Assembly: GCA_964618215.1 (NCBI GenBank)
Contig: CAZTZE010000005.1
Span: 1 to 64,000, forward strand
From: CG2-30-58-95 sp964618215
GTDB lineage: Bacteria > Chloroflexota > Anaerolineae > Anaerolineales > Villigracilaceae
DNA: 64,000 nt
Direction: 5' to 3'
Part shown: positions 51,487 through 58,221 of the stretch, piece by piece
Layout: every line of letters begins with the position of its first letter
Numbering within the stretch: position 1 is the first letter of the stretch
Translations under genes and position numbers: made by a program
Notes under the pieces: generated by a model
The model's input: the letters and a program-made list of their open reading frames with translations, nothing else
What the model was told of the DNA's origin: nothing
Databases searched by the model: none

Positions 51487-52431
51487 ATGGTTTTGGGATA
51501 TTATGTGCGTTTTCACTTGCCTGCCCATCCCCGTGACATTGGCGCGGAGGGTGTTTCAAAATTCTTGACGTATCTTGCCACCGAGCGTAACGTAAGCGCA
51601 TCTACGCACACCTGCCCTGGCGGGCGGTGCCAGGGAAATCAGGCGCTGGCGGCGATACTATTTCTGTATAGCGTCCTGGGCGTGGAATTGGGTGACCTCA
51701 ATGCAGTGCGTGCCCGCAAATCTCAATACTTGCCAACCGTTTTGACGCAAGATGAAGTAATGTGCTTACTCACTGAACTGGATGGGGTATATAGCATCAT
51801 TGGACAATTGCTCTATGGAGGCGGCTTGCGTCTGATGGAGTGCCTGCGCCTGCGGGTGAAGGATGTTGATTTTGAGCATCGCATCATGATCTTGCGGGAA
51901 ACGAAATCCAACCGTGACCGGGTGACGTGCCTGCCGGATTCCGTCATCCCAGCGCTGAAACTGCATCTGGCGAAGGTGAAGGCGCAACATGACGAGGACC
52001 TTGCTAATAGGCGCGGGGAGGTGCAATTACCAAAAGCGCTGGCGGTAAAATATCCCCGTGCGCCGTATGAGTGGGGTTGGCAGTATGTCTTCCCTTCCGC
52101 AGGTTTTTCCAGCGACCCCCGCAGCGGGCGAGTGCGCAGGCATCACATTTTTGAAACGAGCGTACAAAAAGCAATCAAGAAGGCTTCGCAAAAAGCAGGC
52201 ACTTTCAGTAAGCCGGTGGGCCCGCACACACTGAGGCATTCATTCGCAACTCATTTGCTCGAAGGAGGAACAGATATAAGGACAATACAAGATCTGCTTG
52301 GACACAAAGACCTGAAAACGACGATGGTTTATACCCACGTCGCCAATCTAGCGGCAGTACAGTCGCCGCTGGACCGTATTCATCTCGGTATAGCATCCCC
52401 TTTGGGGATTAAACACACCGAGCTCGTATAA
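51487..52431 (+). CDS. intI: Integron integrase IntI (tyrosine recombinase), N-terminally shortened
   Basis: 314 residues. Tyrosine-recombinase motifs: LLYGGGLRLMECLRLRVKDV (first Arg), GPHTLRHSFATHLLEGGTDI (His-x-x-Arg), LGHKDLKTTMVYTHV (nucleophile Tyr). The IntI-specific additional domain is present: LAVKYPRAPYEWGWQYVFPS followed by DPRSGRVRRHH. Compared with IntI1, roughly 40 N-terminal residues are missing, and STHTCPGGRCQGNQAL contains ~9 extra residues encoded by a CCCTGGC/GCCAGGG hairpin. It excises and inserts cassettes at attC/attI; activity here is uncertain because of these changes. It points toward the array, the reverse of class 1 integrons. Confidence 0.9.
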   Translation: MVLGYYVRFHLPAHPRDIGAEGVSKFLTYLATERNVSASTHTCPGGRCQGNQALAAILFLYSVLGVELGDLNAVRARKSQYLPTVLTQDEVMCLLTELDGVYSIIGQLLYGGGLRLMECLRLRVKDVDFEHRIMILRETKSNRDRVTCLPDSVIPALKLHLAKVKAQHDEDLANRRGEVQLPKALAVKYPRAPYEWGWQYVFPSAGFSSDPRSGRVRRHHIFETSVQKAIKKASQKAGTFSKPVGPHTLRHSFATHLLEGGTDIRTIQDLLGHKDLKTTMVYTHVANLAAVQSPLDRIHLGIASPLGIKHTELV

Positions 52432-52468
52432 TCCCGGCATTACACACCCCATGCTCGTAGAATCACGA

Positions 52469-52475
52469 GTTGGGC
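52469..52475 (+). other. Candidate attI insertion point (GTTGGGC)
   Basis: GTTGGGC fits the simple-site consensus GTTRRRY. It is 38 bp after the intI stop and just before the first cassette gene. The six bases TTGGGC that would belong to cassette 1 are the exact complement of the GCCCAA of that cassette's own attC left end (53795-53801), as expected after attI x attC recombination. Confidence 0.65.
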
Positions 52476-52541
52476 GCAACCCTGCGATCTCTTGCGCAAA
52501 ACCGCAATTTGTGATCGCTTTCAGTATATCAGGAGGTTGTT

Positions 52542-53780
52542 ATGAAAACTCGTTCGTTTCTTGTTATTATGACACTGATCGGAATTACACTGGCGTGCGA
52601 TTTTCCCGGATATGACGAGAACCCCGATGTCTATTCTAAGGTTGAAAGCGTGGAGGTGAACCCTTCATCCGGCACCGGCAGTTTCACGTTGGTAGTCACA
52701 TACACAGCCTTCACGGAGCGTGTGGATGTGTTCGATACCGAACCGATCACCTGCTATTATGTCACACCGGATGGTGCGACGATAGGAATTGGCACTATCG
52801 ATCCCCCAAGCGGCAGCTATGGTGGACAAACCCAGACCGGAACTCTGACCCTGAGTGTGAGCGATCCAGGAGTTTACAAGGCAACGTGTGATAATAACAA
52901 TTCCACTAGTAAAGCCAGCGCTAAATTTAGCGTCCCCGCCACCCTTACCATCACCGCATCTAGCGACACGATGACGTACGGCGGAACCGTCCCAACCATC
53001 AAACCGGCTTACTCCGGCTTCTTAGCCGGTGACACAGCTCTTTCACTGGATACTGCCCCAACCTGTTCAACCACAGCCACCAGCACATCACCGGTCGGTT
53101 CATATCCTTCCAGTTGTTCGGGCGCAGTCGATGCCAACTACGACAACATTTACACCGCCGGTTCGGTCAATGTCACTCCCGCCACCCTTACCATCACCGC
53201 ATCTAGCGACACGATGACGTACGGCGGAACCGTTCCAACCATCACACCCGCTTACTCCGGCTTCTTAGCCGGTGACACAGCTCTTTCACTGGATGCTGCC
53301 CCAACCTGTTCAACCACAGCCACCAGCACATCGCCGGTCGGTTCATATTCTTCCAGTTGTTCGGGCGCAGTCGGTGCCAACTACAGCATCGGTTACACCC
53401 CCGGTTCGGTCAGTGTCACCCCGACGGCCACGCCCGCAACATGGTATATACGCGTGTATAACGTTGACGACCTGGGAACCGCTTATGTGAATGGTTCGAA
53501 AATAACAGAAATCCAGTTTGCACAGGATTCAGATTGGATCGATGTTACAGCATATTTTTCTGCTCCCACCAATAGCGTGAGATTTACCATGTGGAACGGG
53601 GAGCAAGGATACGCATGGGGATTTGCCATTAAACGGGATGGCGTTGTTGTTTGGAGTGATGTGCAAGGGGAAGTGAATGTAATGGGCGCGAACAATAACG
53701 ATAAAAGTAGAACGAATATAACGGTTTATGACCGTACGATTGTAGTGAACCAGAGCGGAGAATTCACGATAAAACCTTGA
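52542..53780 (+). CDS. Cassette 1: secreted lipoprotein with two MBG-type repeats
   Basis: 412 residues behind a clean AGGAGG site. The signal peptide ends near LAC (lipobox ITLAC). An Ig-like N-terminal domain (about 30-130) is followed by two near-identical 81-residue MBG-type modules (ATLTITASSDTMTYGGTVPT ... CSTTATSTSPVGSYPSSCSG), encoded by a 243-bp direct repeat starting at 52938 and 53181. The C-terminal ~125 residues (TWYIRVYNVDDLGTAYVNGS, VRFTMWNGEQGYAWGFAIKR) look like a beta-sandwich adhesion or carbohydrate-binding module. Likely surface-exposed; role unknown. Carried alone in its cassette. Confidence 0.75.
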   Translation: MKTRSFLVIMTLIGITLACDFPGYDENPDVYSKVESVEVNPSSGTGSFTLVVTYTAFTERVDVFDTEPITCYYVTPDGATIGIGTIDPPSGSYGGQTQTGTLTLSVSDPGVYKATCDNNNSTSKASAKFSVPATLTITASSDTMTYGGTVPTIKPAYSGFLAGDTALSLDTAPTCSTTATSTSPVGSYPSSCSGAVDANYDNIYTAGSVNVTPATLTITASSDTMTYGGTVPTITPAYSGFLAGDTALSLDAAPTCSTTATSTSPVGSYSSSCSGAVGANYSIGYTPGSVSVTPTATPATWYIRVYNVDDLGTAYVNGSKITEIQFAQDSDWIDVTAYFSAPTNSVRFTMWNGEQGYAWGFAIKRDGVVVWSDVQGEVNVMGANNNDKSRTNITVYDRTIVVNQSGEFTIKP

Positions 53781-53794
53781 TATCCTAAAAACCC

Positions 53795-53921
53795 GCCCAA
53801 CACCGGCTCCAGCGGACAGCGGCTCTGCCGCTCGCGCGCAGGCGCATTTTGCCAGAAATGGCGCGATAATGAGAAATAGTCTCGCCAGTCCCGCCGCTGC
53901 CGCTGAGCCACACCGTTAGCC
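53795..53921 (+). other. attC site 1
   Basis: 127 bp. Left outer 7-mer GCCCAAC, right outer 7-mer GTTAGCC, with inner arms CCGGCTCCAGCGGACAGCGG and CCGCTGCCGCTGAGCC and GACTATTTCTCATTATCGCG-like middle. The sequence is about 80-90 percent like attC2 by eye over CTCCAGCGGACAGCGGCTCT and GTCTCGCCAGTCCCGCCGCT. The mismatch between its own ends is explained because TTAGCC belongs to the following cassette. Confidence 0.85.
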
Positions 53922-54142
53922 CACCCCTTTGCTATAAAGAGTTATCCGAAAAAGGAGAAACTATATATTACCCAGCATGCGGAAAAGAAATATCTGATAG
54001 CAGTGCTTTTTGCCAGCGTGAAGGTCAACCTGGGCGATCCGACCGCCGGATGCGAGACGGTGTGCGCTTCTCCCCTCACCAAAATCTTCGGCGAATGATC
54101 AGCCGAAGCCAGATCGGAAAGTGATGAAATGAGGAGGCTCGA

Positions 54143-54838
54143 ATGACAAACGCAAATCCTTATCCAGCGTACCCGCCGAAACGCTCCGGTTTCAGCGAAC
54201 GTTGCAGTCCCTGCCTTGTAATAACGTTGGTCGCCGTGGTGACCTCAGCCGCGTTGGCGTTTCTCGGCATAGTGGCTTGTGCCAGCCTGCCACAACTGGC
54301 CGCGGGCGCAGCCACCGCGCTGTCTTCCACGCCCACGCTGTCGCCCACGCCCGCGCTCGATCTGTGTGCGTTGCTCATCCCGCTGGGCGCCCGCCAGGCG
54401 TCGAATGCTCCAGCCACTATTCCCTATGTGATCTCTGAGGGCGAGGAGGTCTACCTGCTCTATCCGTTACACTTATGTTACGCCTCATTCGCCAACGAAG
54501 AACTCAAAGTTCACATCGAACAGCATAGCGCCTCGCTCAATGCGCAACGGGTGGAAAAATACTTTCAGACTTGTCCACAGGCAAGCGGCCTGCACAAGCA
54601 GTATACCTGTGCGGCGATTGCCCTCGGTGACGGAGGGATCGAGAGCGAGGGCTCATCGGATCCGGAATGTGGAACGGTCCCTATCGTTCACCGGCTGATG
54701 TGGACGCGCGGCTGCTATCTCGTCAGCGCCAAAATTGGCGTCTACGAGCGCGCCCCCACACCAGAAGAGGTCCAACAAGTGTGGGACCTGGCCAGGCAGG
54801 TGGATGCCCAACTGCAAACGCTGCCGGCCTGTCCCTGA
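54143..54838 (+). CDS. Cassette 2: membrane-anchored protein of unknown function
   Basis: 231 residues behind GAGGAGG. An N-terminal Pro/Tyr-rich start, then one membrane helix (CLVITLVAVVTSAALAFLGI), a Thr/Pro linker (SSTPTLSPTPALD) and a soluble domain with six or more Cys (YFQTCPQASGLHKQYTCAAI, DPECGTVPIV, TRGCYLVSAKIGVYE, LPACP), suggesting disulphides outside the cell. I recognise no family. The 221 bp before it hold no convincing gene, only a short frame ending VKVNLGDPTAGCETVCASPL that may be a remnant. Confidence 0.65.
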   Translation: MTNANPYPAYPPKRSGFSERCSPCLVITLVAVVTSAALAFLGIVACASLPQLAAGAATALSSTPTLSPTPALDLCALLIPLGARQASNAPATIPYVISEGEEVYLLYPLHLCYASFANEELKVHIEQHSASLNAQRVEKYFQTCPQASGLHKQYTCAAIALGDGGIESEGSSDPECGTVPIVHRLMWTRGCYLVSAKIGVYERAPTPEEVQQVWDLARQVDAQLQTLPACP

Positions 54839-54900
54839 TAGCAGGGGGCCGCTGCCGAAGAGTCAAACCGTTGGGCTGCCTATGTTAAAAAGGAGATTTT

Positions 54901-55803
54901 ATGTTTCATAAGGGAGCAAGGACGACAGGCGGAAACCTGCCCGCTGAATTGGTAAACCCTGTCAATACTCTACTTGATGAATTTGTAGAAATTGTCGCAC
55001 AACAAGCCCAAAGCGCTCAGATTAAACGTGCAATTGTTAGGGCGCAACTTACCTGTAACATGTTTATTGTTCTTGACAAAAACTCATTGCATGTTGGAGC
55101 GGAAAAAGCATCAGGCATGCCATCTTCAGTTTACATAGACCAACGAACTAACATATTTTCGCAACAACAAATTTACGACGCTGCAAGATGGGAGTTTGGT
55201 TACGACAAGCCATTTGTGATTTCTTTTCCTTCGGCATTGATTGACCAAGAAAAGGACAAGCGGAATCCAGTGTTAAGCCAAATTGCAACAACATACATAG
55301 AATCTGAAGTAAGAAGGGTAGAGAAAGAAATGAATCTGATTCAAATAAATCCAATATTCGGTCCTGCCGCCTATGAAATTGACCCAAGGCTTGCTTTTGT
55401 ATTAATGCCTTTTACAGGTGAATTAACAGAAATTTATACAACATTAATTAAACCCACAATCGAAAACAATGAATTTGGCTTGGTTTGTAAAAGAGCGGAC
55501 GATATAAAATCTAACCGAGCAATTATGCAAGATATTTGGAAGTCTGTTTGCGAAGCTAGGCTAATAATCGCTGACCTTACAGGATTAAATCCCAATGTCA
55601 TGTATGAACTTGGAGTGGCACATACACTAGGAAAAGAAACACTTATCATATACAGAAAAGATGAAAACATTAAGTTCCCTTTTGACCTCGCTCATATCCG
55701 CAGAATAGAATATGAAAACACTCCTGTTGGCGGCGCAAAATTGGTTTCAGAATTGAAGGCAACTATTCAAGCAATATTAAGTCCAGAGAAAATCGGCGGC
55801 TAA
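54901..55803 (+). CDS. Cassette 2: protein with C-terminal nucleoside-deoxyribosyltransferase/TIR-like domain
   Basis: 300 residues behind AAAAAGGAG. The C-terminal ~130 residues show FVLMPFTGELTEIYTTLIKP, CKRADDIKSNRAIMQDIWKS, and ARLIIADLTGLNPNVMYELG followed by VAHTLGKETLIIYR. This is the pattern of the nucleoside 2-deoxyribosyltransferase-like fold also found in TIR-like and nucleotide-hydrolase effectors of bacterial immunity; the Glu of MYELG is the likely catalytic residue. The N-terminal ~160 residues match nothing I know. Base composition is much more AT-rich than the chromosome, a sign of recent acquisition. Its TAA stop lies inside attC2. A defence role is inference. Confidence 0.7.
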   Translation: MFHKGARTTGGNLPAELVNPVNTLLDEFVEIVAQQAQSAQIKRAIVRAQLTCNMFIVLDKNSLHVGAEKASGMPSSVYIDQRTNIFSQQQIYDAARWEFGYDKPFVISFPSALIDQEKDKRNPVLSQIATTYIESEVRRVEKEMNLIQINPIFGPAAYEIDPRLAFVLMPFTGELTEIYTTLIKPTIENNEFGLVCKRADDIKSNRAIMQDIWKSVCEARLIIADLTGLNPNVMYELGVAHTLGKETLIIYRKDENIKFPFDLAHIRRIEYENTPVGGAKLVSELKATIQAILSPEKIGG

Positions 55804-55926
55804 CACCGGCTCCAGCGGACAGCGGCTCTGCCGCTCGCGCGCAGGCGCGGTTTGCCAGAATGTGCAATAATTGTGAAAGAGTCTCGCCAGTCCCGCCGCT
55901 GCTGGCGGTGGGTGAAGTCGTTAGCC
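55798..55926 (+). other. attC site 2
   Basis: 129 bp. Left 7-mer GGCTAAC (55798-55804) and right 7-mer GTTAGCC (55920-55926) are exact complements. Inner arms ACCGGCTCCAGCGGACAGCG and CCCGCCGCTGCTGGCGGTGG. Strongly similar to attC1. The stop codon of the upstream gene is within the left core. Confidence 0.88.
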
Positions 55927-55999
55927 TGCTTTGATGCAAGAATATGAGTTTTAAGCGCCAGAAACCATAAAGCGGGTCAATTGTGCTAAAATCCATGTT

Positions 56000-56206
56000 A
56001 TGAAAGTTCGTGATGCCATCAAACTCATCGAAGCCGACGGCTGGTACTTGGTTGTCACAAAAGGCAGCCACGGACAGTATAAGCACCCAACAAAACCTGG
56101 GCGTGTGACTGTTGCGGGGCATCCGAGTCACGATTTAGCGCCAGGGACTTTAAACAGCATTCTCAAGCAAGCGCAAATCAAGAAGCCGAAAAGCGGCGAG
56201 AGGTAA
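56000..56206 (+). CDS. Cassette 3: HicA-type toxin
   Basis: 68 residues. HicA fold with active-site His in VVTKGSHGQYKHPTKPG; start KVRDAIKLIEADGWYLV is typical, and VTVAGHPSHDLAPGTLNSIL matches the second half. TAAAAT lies 7 bp upstream of the ATG and no ribosome-binding site is seen, so leaderless expression is likely. First of a hicA-hicB order, opposite to the pair at 15.6 kb. Confidence 0.92.
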   Translation: MKVRDAIKLIEADGWYLVVTKGSHGQYKHPTKPGRVTVAGHPSHDLAPGTLNSILKQAQIKKPKSGER

Positions 56207-56208
56207 CT

Positions 56209-56424
56209 ATGTATCGCTTCCTTATCATTATCGAAAAAGCAAATGGCAATTACTCTGCTTATTCCCCGGATTTGCCCGGCTGTATTGCCACAGGCAAGAC
56301 ACGCGAAGAAACAGAACGCAACATGCACGAAGCCGTTGAAATGCACGTACAAGGTATGATCGAAGATAACGCGCCTGTCCCCGAAAGTGTCTCACTTGCA
56401 GAATATATTGCTGTAACAGTGTAA
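56209..56424 (+). CDS. Cassette 3: HicB-type antitoxin
   Basis: 71 residues with the HicB fold: RFLIIIEKANGNYSAYSPDL, PGCIATGKTREETERNMHEA, and a C-terminal helix ending ESVSLAEYIAVTV. It follows hicA by 2 bp. Inhibits HicA; its short form may need HicA for DNA binding. Confidence 0.92.
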   Translation: MYRFLIIIEKANGNYSAYSPDLPGCIATGKTREETERNMHEAVEMHVQGMIEDNAPVPESVSLAEYIAVTV

Positions 56425-56456
56425 TCAGCTATGGGATATTTGGTGAGGGAAAAGCG

Positions 56457-56590
56457 GGCTTACAACGACTCCGCCGCTCGCGAACGGCGCGCGTTTGGTT
56501 TCGACGGGCTCAACCCAAGTGCCAGAAATAGCGCGATAATGAGAAGAGTCTCGCCAGTCCCGCCGCTGGCGCTGAGCCATTCCGTTGGTG
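56457..56590 (+). other. attC site 3, with a short insertion
   Basis: Left end GGCTTAC (one mismatch to the GGCTAAC expected), right end GTTGGTG. The core TGCCAGAAATAGCGCGATAA, GAGTCTCGCCAGTCCCGCCG and GCGCTGAGCCATTCC match attC1. About 20 bp (TTTCGACGGGCTCAACCCAA, near 56500-56519) are extra relative to attC1 and resemble the TTCGACAGGCTCAGG repeat word. Confidence 0.75.
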
Positions 56591-56674
56591 CGCTCGGTCT
56601 TTACCACAAATAGCACTTGATTAATGACGCGAAAAGGTGTATCTTTGTTGTAGATACGAAAGGAGATAGCCCCG

Positions 56675-56917
56675 ATGCTCACAAAAGTCCAGAAGTGGGG
56701 TAACAGCCTTGCGCTGCGTATCCCCAAAGCGTTTGCGACAGATGCTCAGTTAGCGAATGATTCGGTTGTAGAAATCTCGCTGATTGATGGTCAAATTGTT
56801 ATTATGCCTGTTACTATTCCAAATTGGACACTGGAACAGTTGTTGGCAGGCATCAATAACGATAATATTCATCGTGAAACCAACACTGGTAATGCCATAG
56901 GCAACGAAATCTGGTGA
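56675..56917 (+). CDS. mazE: Cassette 4: MazE/AbrB-type antitoxin
   Basis: 80 residues behind GAAAGGAG. N-terminal swapped-hairpin DNA-binding domain (VQKWGNSLALRIPKAF, residues 5-20) as in MazE, then SVVEISLIDGQIVIMPVTIP and a tail of about 30 residues for toxin binding. 4 bp before the mazF gene. Confidence 0.9.
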   Translation: MLTKVQKWGNSLALRIPKAFATDAQLANDSVVEISLIDGQIVIMPVTIPNWTLEQLLAGINNDNIHRETNTGNAIGNEIW

Positions 56918-56921
56918 AACT

Positions 56922-57257
56922 ATGGCATATATTCCGAATCGTGGTGATATTGTTTGGATTACTTTCAATCCACAGGCAGGACATGAACAGGCAGGGCGGC
57001 GACCTGCGTTAGTTTTGTCGCCAGCGGCTTATAACGGTAAAGTTGGATTAGCCATTCTCTGCCCTATCACAAGCCAGGTCAAAGGGTATCCATTTGAAGT
57101 AGTGATGCCTGATGGGTGGAAAATCAGCGGAGCAATTTTGTCAGACCAGGTGAAAAGCCTTGATTGGAAAGCAAGACAAGCGGAATTGGTTTGTAAATTG
57201 CCTTCAACAACGGTAGACGAAGTATTGCAAAAACTCAACACGCTCTTAAGTCGGTGA
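56922..57257 (+). CDS. mazF: Cassette 4: MazF-type mRNA interferase
   Basis: 111 residues of the CcdB/MazF fold: YIPNRGDIVWITFNPQAGHE, AGRRPALVLSPAAYNGKVGL, CPITSQVKGYPFEVVMPDG and GAILSDQVKSLDWKARQAEL. Cleaves single-stranded mRNA at short sequence motifs. No complete attC follows before the next gene, so the array probably ends, or has been cut, here. Confidence 0.92.
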   Translation: MAYIPNRGDIVWITFNPQAGHEQAGRRPALVLSPAAYNGKVGLAILCPITSQVKGYPFEVVMPDGWKISGAILSDQVKSLDWKARQAELVCKLPSTTVDEVLQKLNTLLSR

Positions 57258-57269
57258 TTTTCTTTTCAG

Positions 57270-58205
57270 TCAGCGGCTCTCGTGTGGCAAAGAGCGCCCA
57301 CCGATTAGTGCCTGCTCTTCCACTTCCTTCGTCGCCTCCACCAGCGGCGGGCGGACCGGCCAGCGCGGGAAGCCGTGCTGCCGCGCCAGCAAAGCCTTCA
57401 AGATGGGTGGGAAGGGCATGTAACGCTCAAGCACATGCCGGGCAGCCGTTACGCGGGCTTGCAAGGGGGCAACATCTTCGCCCCTCTGCCATGCGTCCCA
57501 AAGTTTGCGCAGATCAGGCGAGATCAAATTGGCCGCGGCGGTGATGCAGCCCTGGGCTTCGTTCTCCAGCGACAATTGCAAATACGAATCCGTGCCGGTC
57601 AAAACCAGCAGATCGCTGCCGAAGCGCGCCCCCAGGTGACGGGCAAAATCGGCCTCGTGGGAAGATTCTTTGATACCAGCGAACTGCTGTGGAAAAGCCC
57701 CTTTCAGCCGCGCCAGCAGATCTAGCGAGAAGCCGACGCCCGTCAGTGAGGGGATGTGATAACCCAGCAGGTAGCCATCCATCGGAACTGCCCGCCGAAT
57801 GACCTCGCTGAAAAAGGCGAAGAGGCCCTCGTCGCTGACCTTGCGGAAGTAATAGGGCGGCAGGACGACGACAGCCGCGAAGCCCATGTCGAAGGCGGCC
57901 CGCGTCAGGTGGACTGTCTCAGCCAGGCTGGGAGTCCCGGTACCGGCCAGCAGGCGGAAGTCCGGGTGCGTTTCGTGAACCGCCAGGGCGGCGCGGAAAA
58001 TATCCGCGCGTTCATCCGGCGAAAAGGAAGGCCCCTCACCCGTCGTCCCCAAGAGGAGCGCGCCGTGACAGCCACGGTTGGCAAGAAAGGCCAGGAACGG
58101 CGTGACCGCCGCCAGGTCCGGCGCGTGCGCAGCACCTACTCGGTAATCGGCTTTGAGTGGAGTAACAGCGGCGGCATAGACGCCTGCCAGGGGATGATTG
58201 GTCAT
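57270..58205 (-). CDS. DapA-family (dihydrodipicolinate synthase-like) aldolase/lyase
   Basis: 311 residues from the ATG at 58205 (AGGAGAAAT upstream). TIM-barrel class I aldolase: GCHGALLLGTTGEGPSFSPD, MGFAAVVVLPPYYF, DGYLLGYHIPSL with the catalytic Tyr, FAGIKESSHEADFARH with the Schiff-base Lys, and LVLTGTDSYLQLSLENEAQG. Members act in lysine synthesis or sugar-acid and sialic-acid breakdown; no lysine genes are adjacent, so the substrate is open. Near the N-terminus DYRVGAAHAP is encoded by a repeat unit GCGCAGCACCTACTCGGT (58127-58144, read on plus) inserted in frame. Confidence 0.85.
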   Translation of the reverse strand: MTNHPLAGVYAAAVTPLKADYRVGAAHAPDLAAVTPFLAFLANRGCHGALLLGTTGEGPSFSPDERADIFRAALAVHETHPDFRLLAGTGTPSLAETVHLTRAAFDMGFAAVVVLPPYYFRKVSDEGLFAFFSEVIRRAVPMDGYLLGYHIPSLTGVGFSLDLLARLKGAFPQQFAGIKESSHEADFARHLGARFGSDLLVLTGTDSYLQLSLENEAQGCITAAANLISPDLRKLWDAWQRGEDVAPLQARVTAARHVLERYMPFPPILKALLARQHGFPRWPVRPPLVEATKEVEEQALIGGRSLPHESR

Positions 58206-58221
58206 ATTTCTCCTGATATTC

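Noticed and set aside
53922..54142. Possible short gene at the start of cassette 2
   Set aside because: The frame ending VKVNLGDPTAGCETV is short, has no start with a ribosome-binding site and no recognisable family; kept only as a possible remnant.
57258..57330. A fourth attC after mazF
   Set aside because: CAGCGGCTCTCGTGTGGC vaguely recalls the attC inner arm, but no outer 7-mers or second arm are present and it overlaps the end of the DapA-like gene.
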